5,171 bases of DNA from Thermoleophilaceae bacterium (GTDB lineage: Bacteria > Actinomycetota > Thermoleophilia > Solirubrobacterales > Thermoleophilaceae): NCBI GenBank assembly GCA_013812065.1, contig JACCUC010000084.1, positions 1 through 5,171 on the forward strand, read 5' to 3'. Below, piece by piece: positions 1 to 5,171 of this stretch (its first letter is position 1; each line of letters opens with the position of its first letter). The position numbers were made by a program, and so were the translations under genes. The notes beneath the pieces were generated by a model that was given only the letters and a program-made list of their open reading frames with translations, did not search any database and was not told the DNA's origin.

Positions 1-680
1 AAGCGCACCATCTCTCCGCGCGAGGGGGAGGGAGCCGCGTCACCCTGCCTCAGCCCGACAAGGGCGATCATGAGCGTTCCACTGCCTGCGACAACAACCG
101 AGACCGAATAGGCGACCGCTGCGAAGATGAGACTCTCAGTTCCGACGAGGAACAGCAGTAGGATGCCGATGGCGTAGACACCGGCGGGGACCAGCCGTAA
201 CAGGTTGAAGGGGCGAAACCGCTGCTGACCCTGGAGCAGGCGGAGGCCGTACTGGTGGGCGAGCGACGCCGGACCCACGGTGAGCGTAATCAGGCCCGCG
301 CTCCAGACCATCGGCGGATCGTTGCGGGTCAGCAGGCTCAAGACGACGAAGTGCACGGCCATGATAAAAAACACCTGAGAAAGGTAGACTGTCGATAGCG
401 AGCGAGCGATAGCCCGCGCGCGGGCCGGTTCGCGCGCCACGAAGTAGCTGGCTGAGATGGGAAGGCCGAGTCCGCCGAGCTGGGAGATGATTACCGGCAT
501 CAAGACCAGCAGCGCGAGGTAGCCGCGATCCTCCACGCCAAGCATGCGAGCGACGAGGACGCCGCTCACGAGCAGGGCGGCTTGCGCCCCGACGCCGCTT
601 AGGAGAGACCCGACCATCGGGGCGTTCGAGCGGAAGCGGGCTATCCAGGTCGGGCGCAGGCGGAGGGGCCGGAGCTTCAT
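1..680 (-). CDS. Wzx-like oligosaccharide flippase (partial, N-terminal 226 aa)
   Basis: Read on the minus strand from the ATG at 680, an uninterrupted frame runs off the left edge, so the C-terminal half is missing. The protein begins MKLRPLRLRPTWIARF and is rich in hydrophobic segments, roughly residues 24-45, 55-76, 97-118, 127-141, 164-180 and 185-209. The first helix is followed by ARMLGVEDRGYLALL (44-58), which resembles the 'AR-x-LG-x-x-x-RG' signature after helix 1 of polysaccharide flippases (Wzx/RfbX, MOP superfamily). Known family members move undecaprenyl-diphosphate-linked repeat units across the inner membrane and have 12-14 helices over about 400-500 residues, so about half is visible. 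Start choice: no ATG, GTG or TTG lies in frame between 680 and the upstream in-frame stop at 756-758. No clear Shine-Dalgarno is seen; Met22 is a possible later start. It diverges from gmd. The family call is firm; the substrate cannot be read. Confidence 0.85.
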   Translation of the reverse strand, partial: MKLRPLRLRPTWIARFRSNAPMVGSLLSGVGAQAALLVSGVLVARMLGVEDRGYLALLVLMPVIISQLGGLGLPISASYFVAREPARARAIARSLSTVYLSQVFFIMAVHFVVLSLLTRNDPPMVWSAGLITLTVGPASLAHQYGLRLLQGQQRFRPFNLLRLVPAGVYAIGILLLFLVGTESLIFAAVAYSVSVVVAGSGTLMIALVGLRQGDAAPSPSRGEMVR

Positions 681-727
681 CGGGAGGCGATGAGGCGAAG
701 GGAGCCAGCAGCCCGTCGTCGGGGCGC

Positions 728-758
728 GCCGGTGCCTCGAACACTCATCATCGGCCTA
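728..758 (+). repeat. 31-bp direct repeat, copy 1
   Basis: Bases 728-758 are identical to 766-796 (31 of 31), an offset of 38 bp with a 7-bp spacer. The unit starts GCCGGTGCCTCG and ends CATCGGCCTA. Its ends are complementary: GCCGGTG (728-734) can pair with CATCGGC (749-755), with one G-U pair, around a 14-nt loop. It lies between the divergent flippase and gmd genes. Its function is unknown. Confidence 0.95.
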
Positions 759-801
759 ACAATAGGCCGGTGCCTCGAACACTCATCATCGGCCTATTGT
801 T
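758..801. repeat. 15-bp inverted repeat / potential hairpin
   Basis: AACAATAGGCCGGTG (758-772) is the reverse complement of CATCGGCCTATTGTT (787-801) except at one position, which is a G-U pair in RNA. The loop is 14 nt (773-786). There is no U-tract on either side, so it does not look like an intrinsic terminator. A second, mutually exclusive stem is possible: CGGCCTA (752-758) with TAGGCCG (763-769) around ACAA. Each arm contains a TATTGT hexamer facing outward, toward the flippase and toward gmd respectively. A role as operator, divergent promoter or RNA structure is inference. Confidence 0.8.
766..796 (+). repeat. 31-bp direct repeat, copy 2
   Basis: This is the second exact copy of the 728-758 unit. 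Here the internal hairpin is extended, because the flanking bases AACAATA (758-764) and TATTGTT (795-801) also pair, giving a much longer stem than in copy 1. A GTG at 770 inside the copy opens a frame continuous with gmd. I do not take it as the gmd start, since the family N-terminus aligns at 854. Confidence 0.95.
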
Positions 802-840
802 GCGGGAGGACGTCGGTGCTTCCACCCGAAGACGCGCCGG

Positions 841-846
841 TAGCAT
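841..846 (+). promoter_or_regulatory. Possible -10 element for leaderless gmd transcript
   Basis: TAGCAT fits the TANNNT -10 pattern and ends 7 nt before the gmd ATG at 854, the spacing typical of leaderless mRNAs in actinobacteria. This would explain the lack of a Shine-Dalgarno sequence next to the ATG; the purine-rich GGGAGGA at 804-810 is over 40 nt away. No good -35 hexamer is seen at 16-18 bp upstream, so the call is tentative. Confidence 0.4.
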
Positions 847-853
847 CGCACCC

Positions 854-1864
854 ATGCCCCGCGCTCTCGTCACCGGCATCACCGGGCAGGACGGCTCCTA
901 CCTCGCCGAGCAGCTACTCGACCGCGGCTACGAGGTCCACGGGCTCATCCGTCGCTCCGCCAGCTTCAACACTGACCGCATCGACCACCTCTACCGCGAC
1001 CCCCACGAGGAGGGCGTGCGGCTCTTCCTCCACCACGCCGACCTATCCGAAGCCGGCCGCCTCGTAAAGCTGATCTACGAGCTTCAGCCCGACGAGGTCT
1101 ACCACCTCGGCGCCCAGAGTCACGTGCGCGTCTCCTTCGACATCCCCGAGTACACCGCCGACATCACCGGCATGGGAACGATCCGGCTGCTCGAGGCGAT
1201 CCGCGAGTCGGGCGTGCAGACCCGCTACTACCAGGCCTCGTCCTCCGAGATGTTCGGCACGGCGCCGCCGCCCCAGTCCGAGGCGACTCCCTTCCATCCC
1301 CGCAGCCCCTACGGCTGCGCCAAGGTCATGTCGTTCTGGCTCGCCGTCAACTACCGCGAGAGCTATGGCATGTTCTGCGCCAACGGAGTCCTCTTCAACC
1401 ACGAGTCGCCGCGCCGGGGCGAGACCTTCGTCACGCGCAAGATCACGCGCGCACTCGCGCGCGTCAAGGCGGGGCTCCAGGAGCATCTCTACCTCGGCAA
1501 CCTCGACGCCTGTCGCGACTGGGGCTATGCCCCCGACTACACCGACGCGATGTGGCGCATCCTCCAGGCCGACGAGCCCGAGGACTTCGTGATCGCGACC
1601 GGCGAGACCCACTCCGTGCGCGAGTTCCTCCAGCTCGCCTCCGAGCACCTCGAGCTCGACCCGGACGAGTTCGTGCGTATCGACGAGCGCTACTACCGGC
1701 CGGCCGAGGTCGATGTGCTGCTCGGGGACGCCGCAAAGGCGCGCGCGAAGCTCGGGTGGGAGCCGACGGTCACCTTCGAGGAGCTCGTGCGGGTCATGGT
1801 CGACGCCGACGTCAAGCTCCTCGACGACCAGCTCTCGGGACGGGCGGTTCGCCTCAGCGAGTGA
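854..1864 (+). CDS. gmd: GDP-mannose 4,6-dehydratase
   Basis: This 336-aa protein is predicted to catalyse NADP-dependent dehydration of GDP-D-mannose to GDP-4-keto-6-deoxy-D-mannose in the cytoplasm, the entry step to GDP-L-fucose and related 6-deoxyhexoses. It is an extended short-chain dehydrogenase. The nucleotide-binding GITGQDG motif is at residues 8-14, followed by the GMD hallmark RRSASFNTDRIDHLY (33-47). GAQSHVRVSF is at 86-95, the active-site segment ASSSEMFG at 128-135 (Ser130 where E. coli GMD has Thr; Glu132 kept), the YxxxK pair is Tyr153/Lys157, and NHESPRRGETFVTRKITRA is at 182-200. RPAEVDVLLGD (282-292) is the usual C-terminal motif. It is shorter than E. coli GMD because the C-terminal insertion after about residue 270 is absent. 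The ATG at 854 is chosen because MPRALVTGITGQDG aligns with the family N-terminus; the in-frame GTG at 770 would add 28 unrelated residues. The gene diverges from the flippase and its 3' end overlaps the glycosyltransferase. Confidence 0.97.
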   Translation: MPRALVTGITGQDGSYLAEQLLDRGYEVHGLIRRSASFNTDRIDHLYRDPHEEGVRLFLHHADLSEAGRLVKLIYELQPDEVYHLGAQSHVRVSFDIPEYTADITGMGTIRLLEAIRESGVQTRYYQASSSEMFGTAPPPQSEATPFHPRSPYGCAKVMSFWLAVNYRESYGMFCANGVLFNHESPRRGETFVTRKITRALARVKAGLQEHLYLGNLDACRDWGYAPDYTDAMWRILQADEPEDFVIATGETHSVREFLQLASEHLELDPDEFVRIDERYYRPAEVDVLLGDAAKARAKLGWEPTVTFEELVRVMVDADVKLLDDQLSGRAVRLSE

Positions 1865-3116
1865 GCTCGCGGCCCACCCCGCGCCTCGGGGACGGCAAGT
1901 CGACCACCTCGGTGAGCAGCTCCTCGAATCGCTCGGCCATGCCATGCGGGGAGAAGTAGCGGCCCGCGTAGGCCGCCGCCGCCTCTCCCCGGCTCTCCCG
2001 CCCGGCGCGGTCGGCCAGTGCCTCGGCGATCCGCTCGGGAAAGCGCTCGGGACGGGCGCTTTCGGTCACCCAGCCAGCGCCCGAGGACTCGACGATCCGG
2101 GCAACCTCGGATTCCGGCTCGACGGCGGCTACCACCGGGATCCCGTAGGCCATGAAGTTCATGAGCTTCGACGGCAGGTTGAACTCGCGGAGGCCGGAGC
2201 GCTGTGTGACCACTCCCAGGGTGGCCCGGCGCAGCTCCTCCTCGAGCCGGCCGTCGGAGACGAGGCCGAGCATCTCGACCCGGTCGCTACGGATGGCGGC
2301 GCGTACCTCGTCCGCCGCCACGCCGTGTCCGGCGATGACGAGGTGGGCGCCCAGGCGCTCGAGCTCGGTCGACTCCTGGAACCAGCGAACGTACTCGGTC
2401 AACCCCTGGGAGAGTCCGATGTTGCCCATGCTGAGGATTCGCGGGGCGCCGTGGGTCGGCCCCGGCGACGGGGCGACTGGTGTCGAGGGCTGACGCGTGG
2501 AGGGGTTGTAGATCCGCGCGATCTTGGCCGCCGGCACGCCCTTGGCTCTGAGGTTGTGGGCGAAGGACTCGGAGATCACGACGACGCGGTCGGCGGAGCG
2601 GTAGGCGGCGTGCTCGAGGCGTTGGGCCGCGGCGAGGACTCGCCCCGGCCTTACTAGCTCGGTCGACACCGCGCCCTCGGGGAGGATGTCCTGGAGCCAG
2701 AGGATCCAAGGGCGCCGGCGCACCGCCGAGTTGGCGATCGCGGGCGCGAGGGCGGGGAAGGACGGCGAGACCGCAACCACCACGTCGGGGCTGCCGAGGG
2801 CCGGGATGGCGATTGCCTGGCTCGCGGCGAAGCTCAACTCCTGAAGGAGGCGCCGAGCGGCCGTGCCTCGCCCGACGGCGAGCGGCAGGCGCAGGACGCT
2901 GATGCCGTCGCGCTCCTCCCGGTACGGGCGCCGGCTCGTGCCCCACTCAGGGGCCGGGTAATGAGGATGGGCGGTGACGACGTCTACCTCGTGACCCCGG
3001 TCGCGCATCGTGCGGGCAAAAATCGTGCTGACCGGGCCGATGCCGGTCGGCACCGGGTCGTAGTAGATGCTCCAGAGTTGGATCCTCAACGGGGACGCCA
3101 CAGGCCGGCGGCGCAT
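1854..3116 (-). CDS. GT4-family glycosyltransferase, WcaI/WbuB-like
   Basis: This 420-aa protein is a predicted cytoplasmic or membrane-associated retaining glycosyltransferase with a GT-B fold, adding a sugar to a lipid-linked polysaccharide intermediate. The N-terminal domain starts RIQLWSIYYDPVPTGIGPVS (11-30), matching the 'Y-x-P-E/V-x-TGIG' opening of WcaI/WbuB enzymes, then GHEVDVVTAHPHYP (41-54). WLQDILPEGA (140-149) matches the conserved 'QD-x-x-P' segment. The C-terminal domain starts near residue 225 with ILSMGNIGLSQGL (227-239), the phosphate-binding turn, and continues with PSKLMNFMAYGIPVVA (315-330). The usual second Glu of the EX7E motif is not evident. WcaI is linked to fucose transfer in colanic acid, which would suit the flanking gmd and fcl genes, but the donor here is inference. 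The ATG at 3116 is chosen because the conserved fold begins ten residues later; a GTG at 3101 is an alternative, and a GTG at 3203 would add 29 non-conserved residues. It runs opposite to both neighbours. Confidence 0.92.
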   Translation of the reverse strand: MRRRPVASPLRIQLWSIYYDPVPTGIGPVSTIFARTMRDRGHEVDVVTAHPHYPAPEWGTSRRPYREERDGISVLRLPLAVGRGTAARRLLQELSFAASQAIAIPALGSPDVVVAVSPSFPALAPAIANSAVRRRPWILWLQDILPEGAVSTELVRPGRVLAAAQRLEHAAYRSADRVVVISESFAHNLRAKGVPAAKIARIYNPSTRQPSTPVAPSPGPTHGAPRILSMGNIGLSQGLTEYVRWFQESTELERLGAHLVIAGHGVAADEVRAAIRSDRVEMLGLVSDGRLEEELRRATLGVVTQRSGLREFNLPSKLMNFMAYGIPVVAAVEPESEVARIVESSGAGWVTESARPERFPERIAEALADRAGRESRGEAAAAYAGRYFSPHGMAERFEELLTEVVDLPSPRRGVGRELTR

Positions 3117-3191
3117 GCTGACAGAGGCCCGACCGGGGTATCGAGGCGGACCGGGAGAGCTGTCGGTTATCGTCGAGAGCGAGTGTCGCCC

Positions 3192-3203
3192 GTGGTCGAC
3201 CAC
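3192..3203. promoter_or_regulatory. 12-bp perfect palindrome in divergent intergenic region
   Basis: GTGGTCGACCAC is its own reverse complement. It ends 11 nt before the fcl ATG (3215), within the 98-bp region between the divergent glycosyltransferase and fcl genes, a place where a dimeric repressor could control fcl or both genes. A weak TANNNT hexamer, TATCGT (3168-3173, plus), lies just upstream without a good -35. Operator function is inference; the palindrome also contains a common SalI hexamer (GTCGAC) and could be chance. Confidence 0.4.
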
Positions 3204-3214
3204 CCAACCGAGTG

Positions 3215-4177
3215 ATGTCGCCTCCCGATCCCCGCTTGTGGGAGGGCAAGGCGGTCTGCGTGACGGGCGGCGCGGGCTTTCTGGGTCAGGTCGTGGTCGG
3301 ACAGCTCGAGGAGCTCGGCGCGCGGGTGCGGGTCGTGCGCTCGGCCGAGTACGACCTGCGCGTCGCCGAGCAGGCCCGCGCCGCCGTCGAGGACCAGGAG
3401 ATTGTCCTCCACCTCGCCGCTCGCGTCGGTGGCATCGGCTTCAACCGCCGCAACCCCGGCCCCCTCGCATACGACAACCTCGTGATGGGAGCCAATGTGT
3501 TCGAGCAGTCGCGCCTCGCCGGCGTGGGCAAGCTCGTCGCCGCGTGCTCGGTGTGCGCCTACCCCAAGCACACGCCCGTGCCCTTCACCGAGGACGACCT
3601 GTGGATCGGCTACCCGGAGGAGTCGAACGCTCCGTACGGCCTCGCCAAGAAGATGTTGCTCGTGCTTTCCGATGCCTACCGCCGCCAGTACGGCTTCGAC
3701 TCGTGCGCCCCGGTGATCGCCAACCTCTACGGGCCCAACGACAACTTCGACCTCGAGGACTCGCACGTGATCGCCGCGATGGTGCGCAAGTTCGTGGAGG
3801 CAGCCGAGCGCGGCGAGGACGAGGTGGTGCTCTGGGGATCGGGATCCCCCTCACGCGAGTTCCTCTACGTCGACGACGCGTCGCGCGCGCTGCTGCTCTG
3901 CGCCGAGCGGCTCGAGGGCTCTGAGCCCGTGAACGTCGGCACTGGCACCGAGACGCGGATTCGCGACCTCGCCGAGACGATCCGCCGGCTCGCCGGCTTC
4001 GAGGGGGAGATCGTCTGGGACACCTCGCGCCCGGACGGCCAGCCCTCGCGCTACCTCGACGTCTCCCGCGCGCGGGAGCGGATGGACTTCCGTGCGGCGG
4101 TCGGGCTCGAGGAGGGGCTGGAGCACACCGTGGAGAGCTTCCGGGCACAGGCACGGGCCGCCCCTGCGACGGCCTAG
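3215..4177 (+). CDS. fcl: GDP-L-fucose synthase-like epimerase/reductase
   Basis: This 320-aa extended short-chain dehydrogenase is predicted to convert GDP-4-keto-6-deoxy-D-mannose, the GMD product, to GDP-L-fucose by 3,5-epimerisation and NADPH-dependent 4-reduction in the cytoplasm. The Rossmann motif GGAGFLG is at 18-24, and HLAARVGGIGFNRRNP (66-81) is the GDP-fucose synthase version of the cofactor-domain signature. The active-site segment CSVCAYPK (111-118) aligns with SSCIYPK of E. coli Fcl, keeping the catalytic Ser (112) and Cys (114). Tyr141 and Lys145 form the YxxxK pair, NLYGPNDNF is at 170-178, and His184 in DSHVIAAM matches the catalytic His. WGSGSPSREFLYVDDAS (207-223) is characteristic. 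Length equals the usual 310-325 residues. The ATG at 3215 is directly preceded by an in-frame GTG (3212), which is also possible; no clear Shine-Dalgarno is present. Related NDP-sugar reductases could give a different 6-deoxyhexose, but the retained catalytic set and the presence of gmd favour fucose. Confidence 0.93.
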   Translation: MSPPDPRLWEGKAVCVTGGAGFLGQVVVGQLEELGARVRVVRSAEYDLRVAEQARAAVEDQEIVLHLAARVGGIGFNRRNPGPLAYDNLVMGANVFEQSRLAGVGKLVAACSVCAYPKHTPVPFTEDDLWIGYPEESNAPYGLAKKMLLVLSDAYRRQYGFDSCAPVIANLYGPNDNFDLEDSHVIAAMVRKFVEAAERGEDEVVLWGSGSPSREFLYVDDASRALLLCAERLEGSEPVNVGTGTETRIRDLAETIRRLAGFEGEIVWDTSRPDGQPSRYLDVSRARERMDFRAAVGLEEGLEHTVESFRAQARAAPATA

Positions 4178-4181
4178 GCCG
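4170..4181. repeat. 12-bp perfect palindrome spanning the fcl stop codon
   Basis: CGGCCTAGGCCG is self-complementary and includes the TAG stop at 4175-4177. As RNA it could form only a 4-bp stem with a CUAG loop, and no U-run follows, so it is at best a poor terminator. Its half-site CGGCCTA also occurs at 752-758 and 790-796 and, inverted, at 763-769 in the flippase-gmd intergenic repeats. Confidence 0.4.
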
Positions 4182-4378
4182 GACTACGCCCGCGAACCCG
4201 CTGAGGCACGACCACCCGGCGTCGTCCGAGACTCGAGACGCACCGCGGTCGAGCCGATAAGCTCAACCATGGTCGCTCAGTCTGGAAGGCCGCTCGCGTG
4301 GGAGAGTAGCTGCCTGAGCAGCCCAGTTGGAGCGGTCGACTCCCCCGGCACTTTCCCGAAGAGCTAACGGACTTCTCC
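4178..4378. other. Intergenic region fcl to wzz-like gene, no gene seen
   Basis: This 201-bp stretch carries no recognisable gene. It holds a small perfect hairpin, GCTGC-CTGA-GCAGC (4309-4322), without a U-tract, and a lone TANNNT hexamer TAAGCT (4258-4263) with no convincing -35. A 32-codon frame opens at the ATG at 4269 and ends at 4367 but lacks family resemblance. Some of this region probably forms the promoter and leader of the downstream gene, since the 201-bp gap is wide for translational coupling. Confidence 0.5.
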
Positions 4379-5171
4379 ATGACTGAGCATGGGCCGGTGG
4401 GCCTGAGCCTCCCCAACCTTCTCCATGTGGTTCGCCGGCGCCTCGGCGTGATCTTCCTGTGCCTAGTCCTAACCCCGACCGCGGCCCTGGCCGTGTCGCT
4501 TCTTCAAGAGAAGTTGTACACGACTAAGGCTTCACTCCTCTTCCGCGATCCGCAGTTCGACCAGAAGCTCTTCGGATCTACGTTCGTTCAGGAGTCGAAC
4601 GATCCGGCCCGCCAGGCCGCGACCAACGTGGAGCTCGTGTCGCTCGAGGAGGTCGCGGCCCGCACGGCGAGACGACTCGGGCGTGGGCTCAGCGGAGAAG
4701 ACGTTTCGGATGCCGCCAAGGTCGAGGCCGAGGGGCAGTCGGACGTCGTATCGATCTCTGCCACCGCGCCCGACCCCAAGTTTGCCGCCCGCCTCGCCAA
4801 CACGTTCGGCGAGGAGTACGTCGATTTCCGTCGCGAGGCCGACCGCTCCAAGATCCGCGAGGCACAGCAGTTGGTACGGAAAGACCTGAACGGCCTGTCC
4901 GCGAAAGAGCGCCGTTCAGGTCCCGGGGAATCACTCGCCGGACGCCTCAGTCAGCTTGGCGTGCTCGCATCGCTACAGACCGGCAACGCCGAACTGGCGG
5001 AGACGGCTAGAGCACCGGACGATCCTGCCTCCCCCCAGCCGGTGCGCAACGCTGCGCTCGGCCTCGTGCTCGGTGCATTGCTCGGACTCGGCCTGGCTCT
5101 TCTCGTCGACCGGCTCGACCGGCGCCTGCGCGACCCCAAGGAAGTCGAGGACGCGTTCGAGCGCCCGGTGC
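4379..5171 (+). CDS. Wzz-type chain-length / co-polymerase protein (partial, N-terminal 264 aa)
   Basis: The frame opens at the ATG at 4379 and runs off the right edge. Residues 11-21 (LPNLLHVVRRR) form the short cytoplasmic lead-in typical of Wzz domains, followed by a membrane helix at about 23-42. An extracytoplasmic region (43-224) includes DVVSISATAPDPKFAARLANTF with the usual 'D-P-x-x-A-A-x-x-A-N' motif (131-141), then a charged, probably helical stretch (151-200). The Pro-rich segment DDPASPQPVRN (214-224) precedes the second helix at about 225-243, then the basic linker DRLDRRLRDPKEVEDAF (244-260). This linker, ending ERPV, is the usual junction to a cytoplasmic BY-kinase (CpsD/CapB-like) domain with Walker motifs, so the full gene is probably a Wzz-kinase fusion, but the kinase lies outside the window. 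Such proteins control polymer length in Wzx/Wzy-dependent export. No strong Shine-Dalgarno is seen; GAAGAG (4358-4363) is 15 nt upstream. A GTG at 4397 is an alternative start. Confidence 0.88.
   Translation, partial: MTEHGPVGLSLPNLLHVVRRRLGVIFLCLVLTPTAALAVSLLQEKLYTTKASLLFRDPQFDQKLFGSTFVQESNDPARQAATNVELVSLEEVAARTARRLGRGLSGEDVSDAAKVEAEGQSDVVSISATAPDPKFAARLANTFGEEYVDFRREADRSKIREAQQLVRKDLNGLSAKERRSGPGESLAGRLSQLGVLASLQTGNAELAETARAPDDPASPQPVRNAALGLVLGALLGLGLALLVDRLDRRLRDPKEVEDAFERPV

Noticed and set aside
136..744. 202-codon minus-strand open frame
   Set aside because: It is out of frame with the flippase, which gives clear membrane helices on the same strand. This translation is Pro/Arg-rich with no family resemblance.
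728..796. Possible CRISPR array
   Set aside because: Only two repeats with a 7-bp spacer; CRISPR spacers are about 30 bp and arrays have more units. No cas genes are present.
758..801. Intrinsic terminator
   Set aside because: The stem is strong but no U-tract follows on either strand, and it lies between two divergent starts where no transcript ends.
770..853. N-terminal extension of gmd from the GTG at 770
   Set aside because: The extra 28 residues do not match the GMD family, whose conserved N-terminus begins at the ATG at 854; the GTG falls in the duplicated repeat.
1043..1945. 300-codon minus-strand open frame opposite gmd
   Set aside because: It is antisense to a firmly identified GMD. 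Its length is explained by GC-biased third codon positions, and the product is low-complexity with no motif.
1713..2657. 314-codon plus-strand open frame
   Set aside because: It crosses the end of gmd and runs antisense to the glycosyltransferase, and its translation shows no recognisable domain.
3067..3924. 285-codon plus-strand open frame
   Set aside because: Mostly Arg/Ala-rich out-of-frame reading of fcl, which itself carries all catalytic motifs.
4269..4367. 32-codon plus-strand open frame before the wzz-like gene
   Set aside because: No ribosome binding site, no hydrophobic or charged pattern of a known small protein, and a length expected by chance.
1..5171. Novel defence or mobile system
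   Set aside because: All five genes belong to known polysaccharide synthesis and export families. No transposase, integrase, toxin, nuclease or reverse transcriptase motif was found.

Overview
This window is part of a cell-surface polysaccharide (capsule or exopolysaccharide) locus from a high-GC bacterium. The strong G/C bias at third codon positions, the near absence of Shine-Dalgarno sequences at gene starts, and the character of the Wzz-like and GMD-like proteins suggest an actinobacterium, possibly of the Thermoleophilia/Solirubrobacterales type. The taxonomic guess is inference only.

Layout, left to right: (1) the N-terminal 226 residues of a Wzx-type oligosaccharide flippase on the minus strand, running off the left edge; (2) a 173-bp divergent intergenic region (681-853) holding a tandem 31-bp duplication overlaid with inverted repeats; (3) a complete GDP-mannose 4,6-dehydratase gene (gmd, 854-1864, plus); (4) a complete WcaI/WbuB-like GT4 glycosyltransferase on the minus strand (1854-3116), whose 3' end overlaps the gmd 3' end by 11 bp; (5) a 98-bp divergent intergenic region (3117-3214) with a perfect 12-bp palindrome; (6) a complete GDP-L-fucose synthase-like epimerase/reductase (fcl, 3215-4177, plus); (7) a 201-bp intergenic stretch with no convincing gene; (8) the N-terminal 264 residues of a Wzz-type chain-length/co-polymerase protein (4379 to the right edge, plus), probably the membrane part of a Wzz-BY-kinase fusion.

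How the parts fit: GMD converts GDP-D-mannose to GDP-4-keto-6-deoxy-D-mannose, and the Fcl-like enzyme epimerises and reduces this to GDP-L-fucose. The GT4 enzyme is a candidate for transferring fucose or another sugar onto the lipid-linked repeat unit. The flippase would move that unit across the membrane, and the Wzz-like protein would set polymer length. This is a recognisable Wzx/Wzy-type pathway, not a new system. The unusual points are the alternation of strands at each of the first three gene boundaries, which separates the two GDP-fucose genes, and the layered repeats in the flippase-gmd intergenic region. No RNA genes, CRISPR arrays, insertion sequences or attachment sites were seen.
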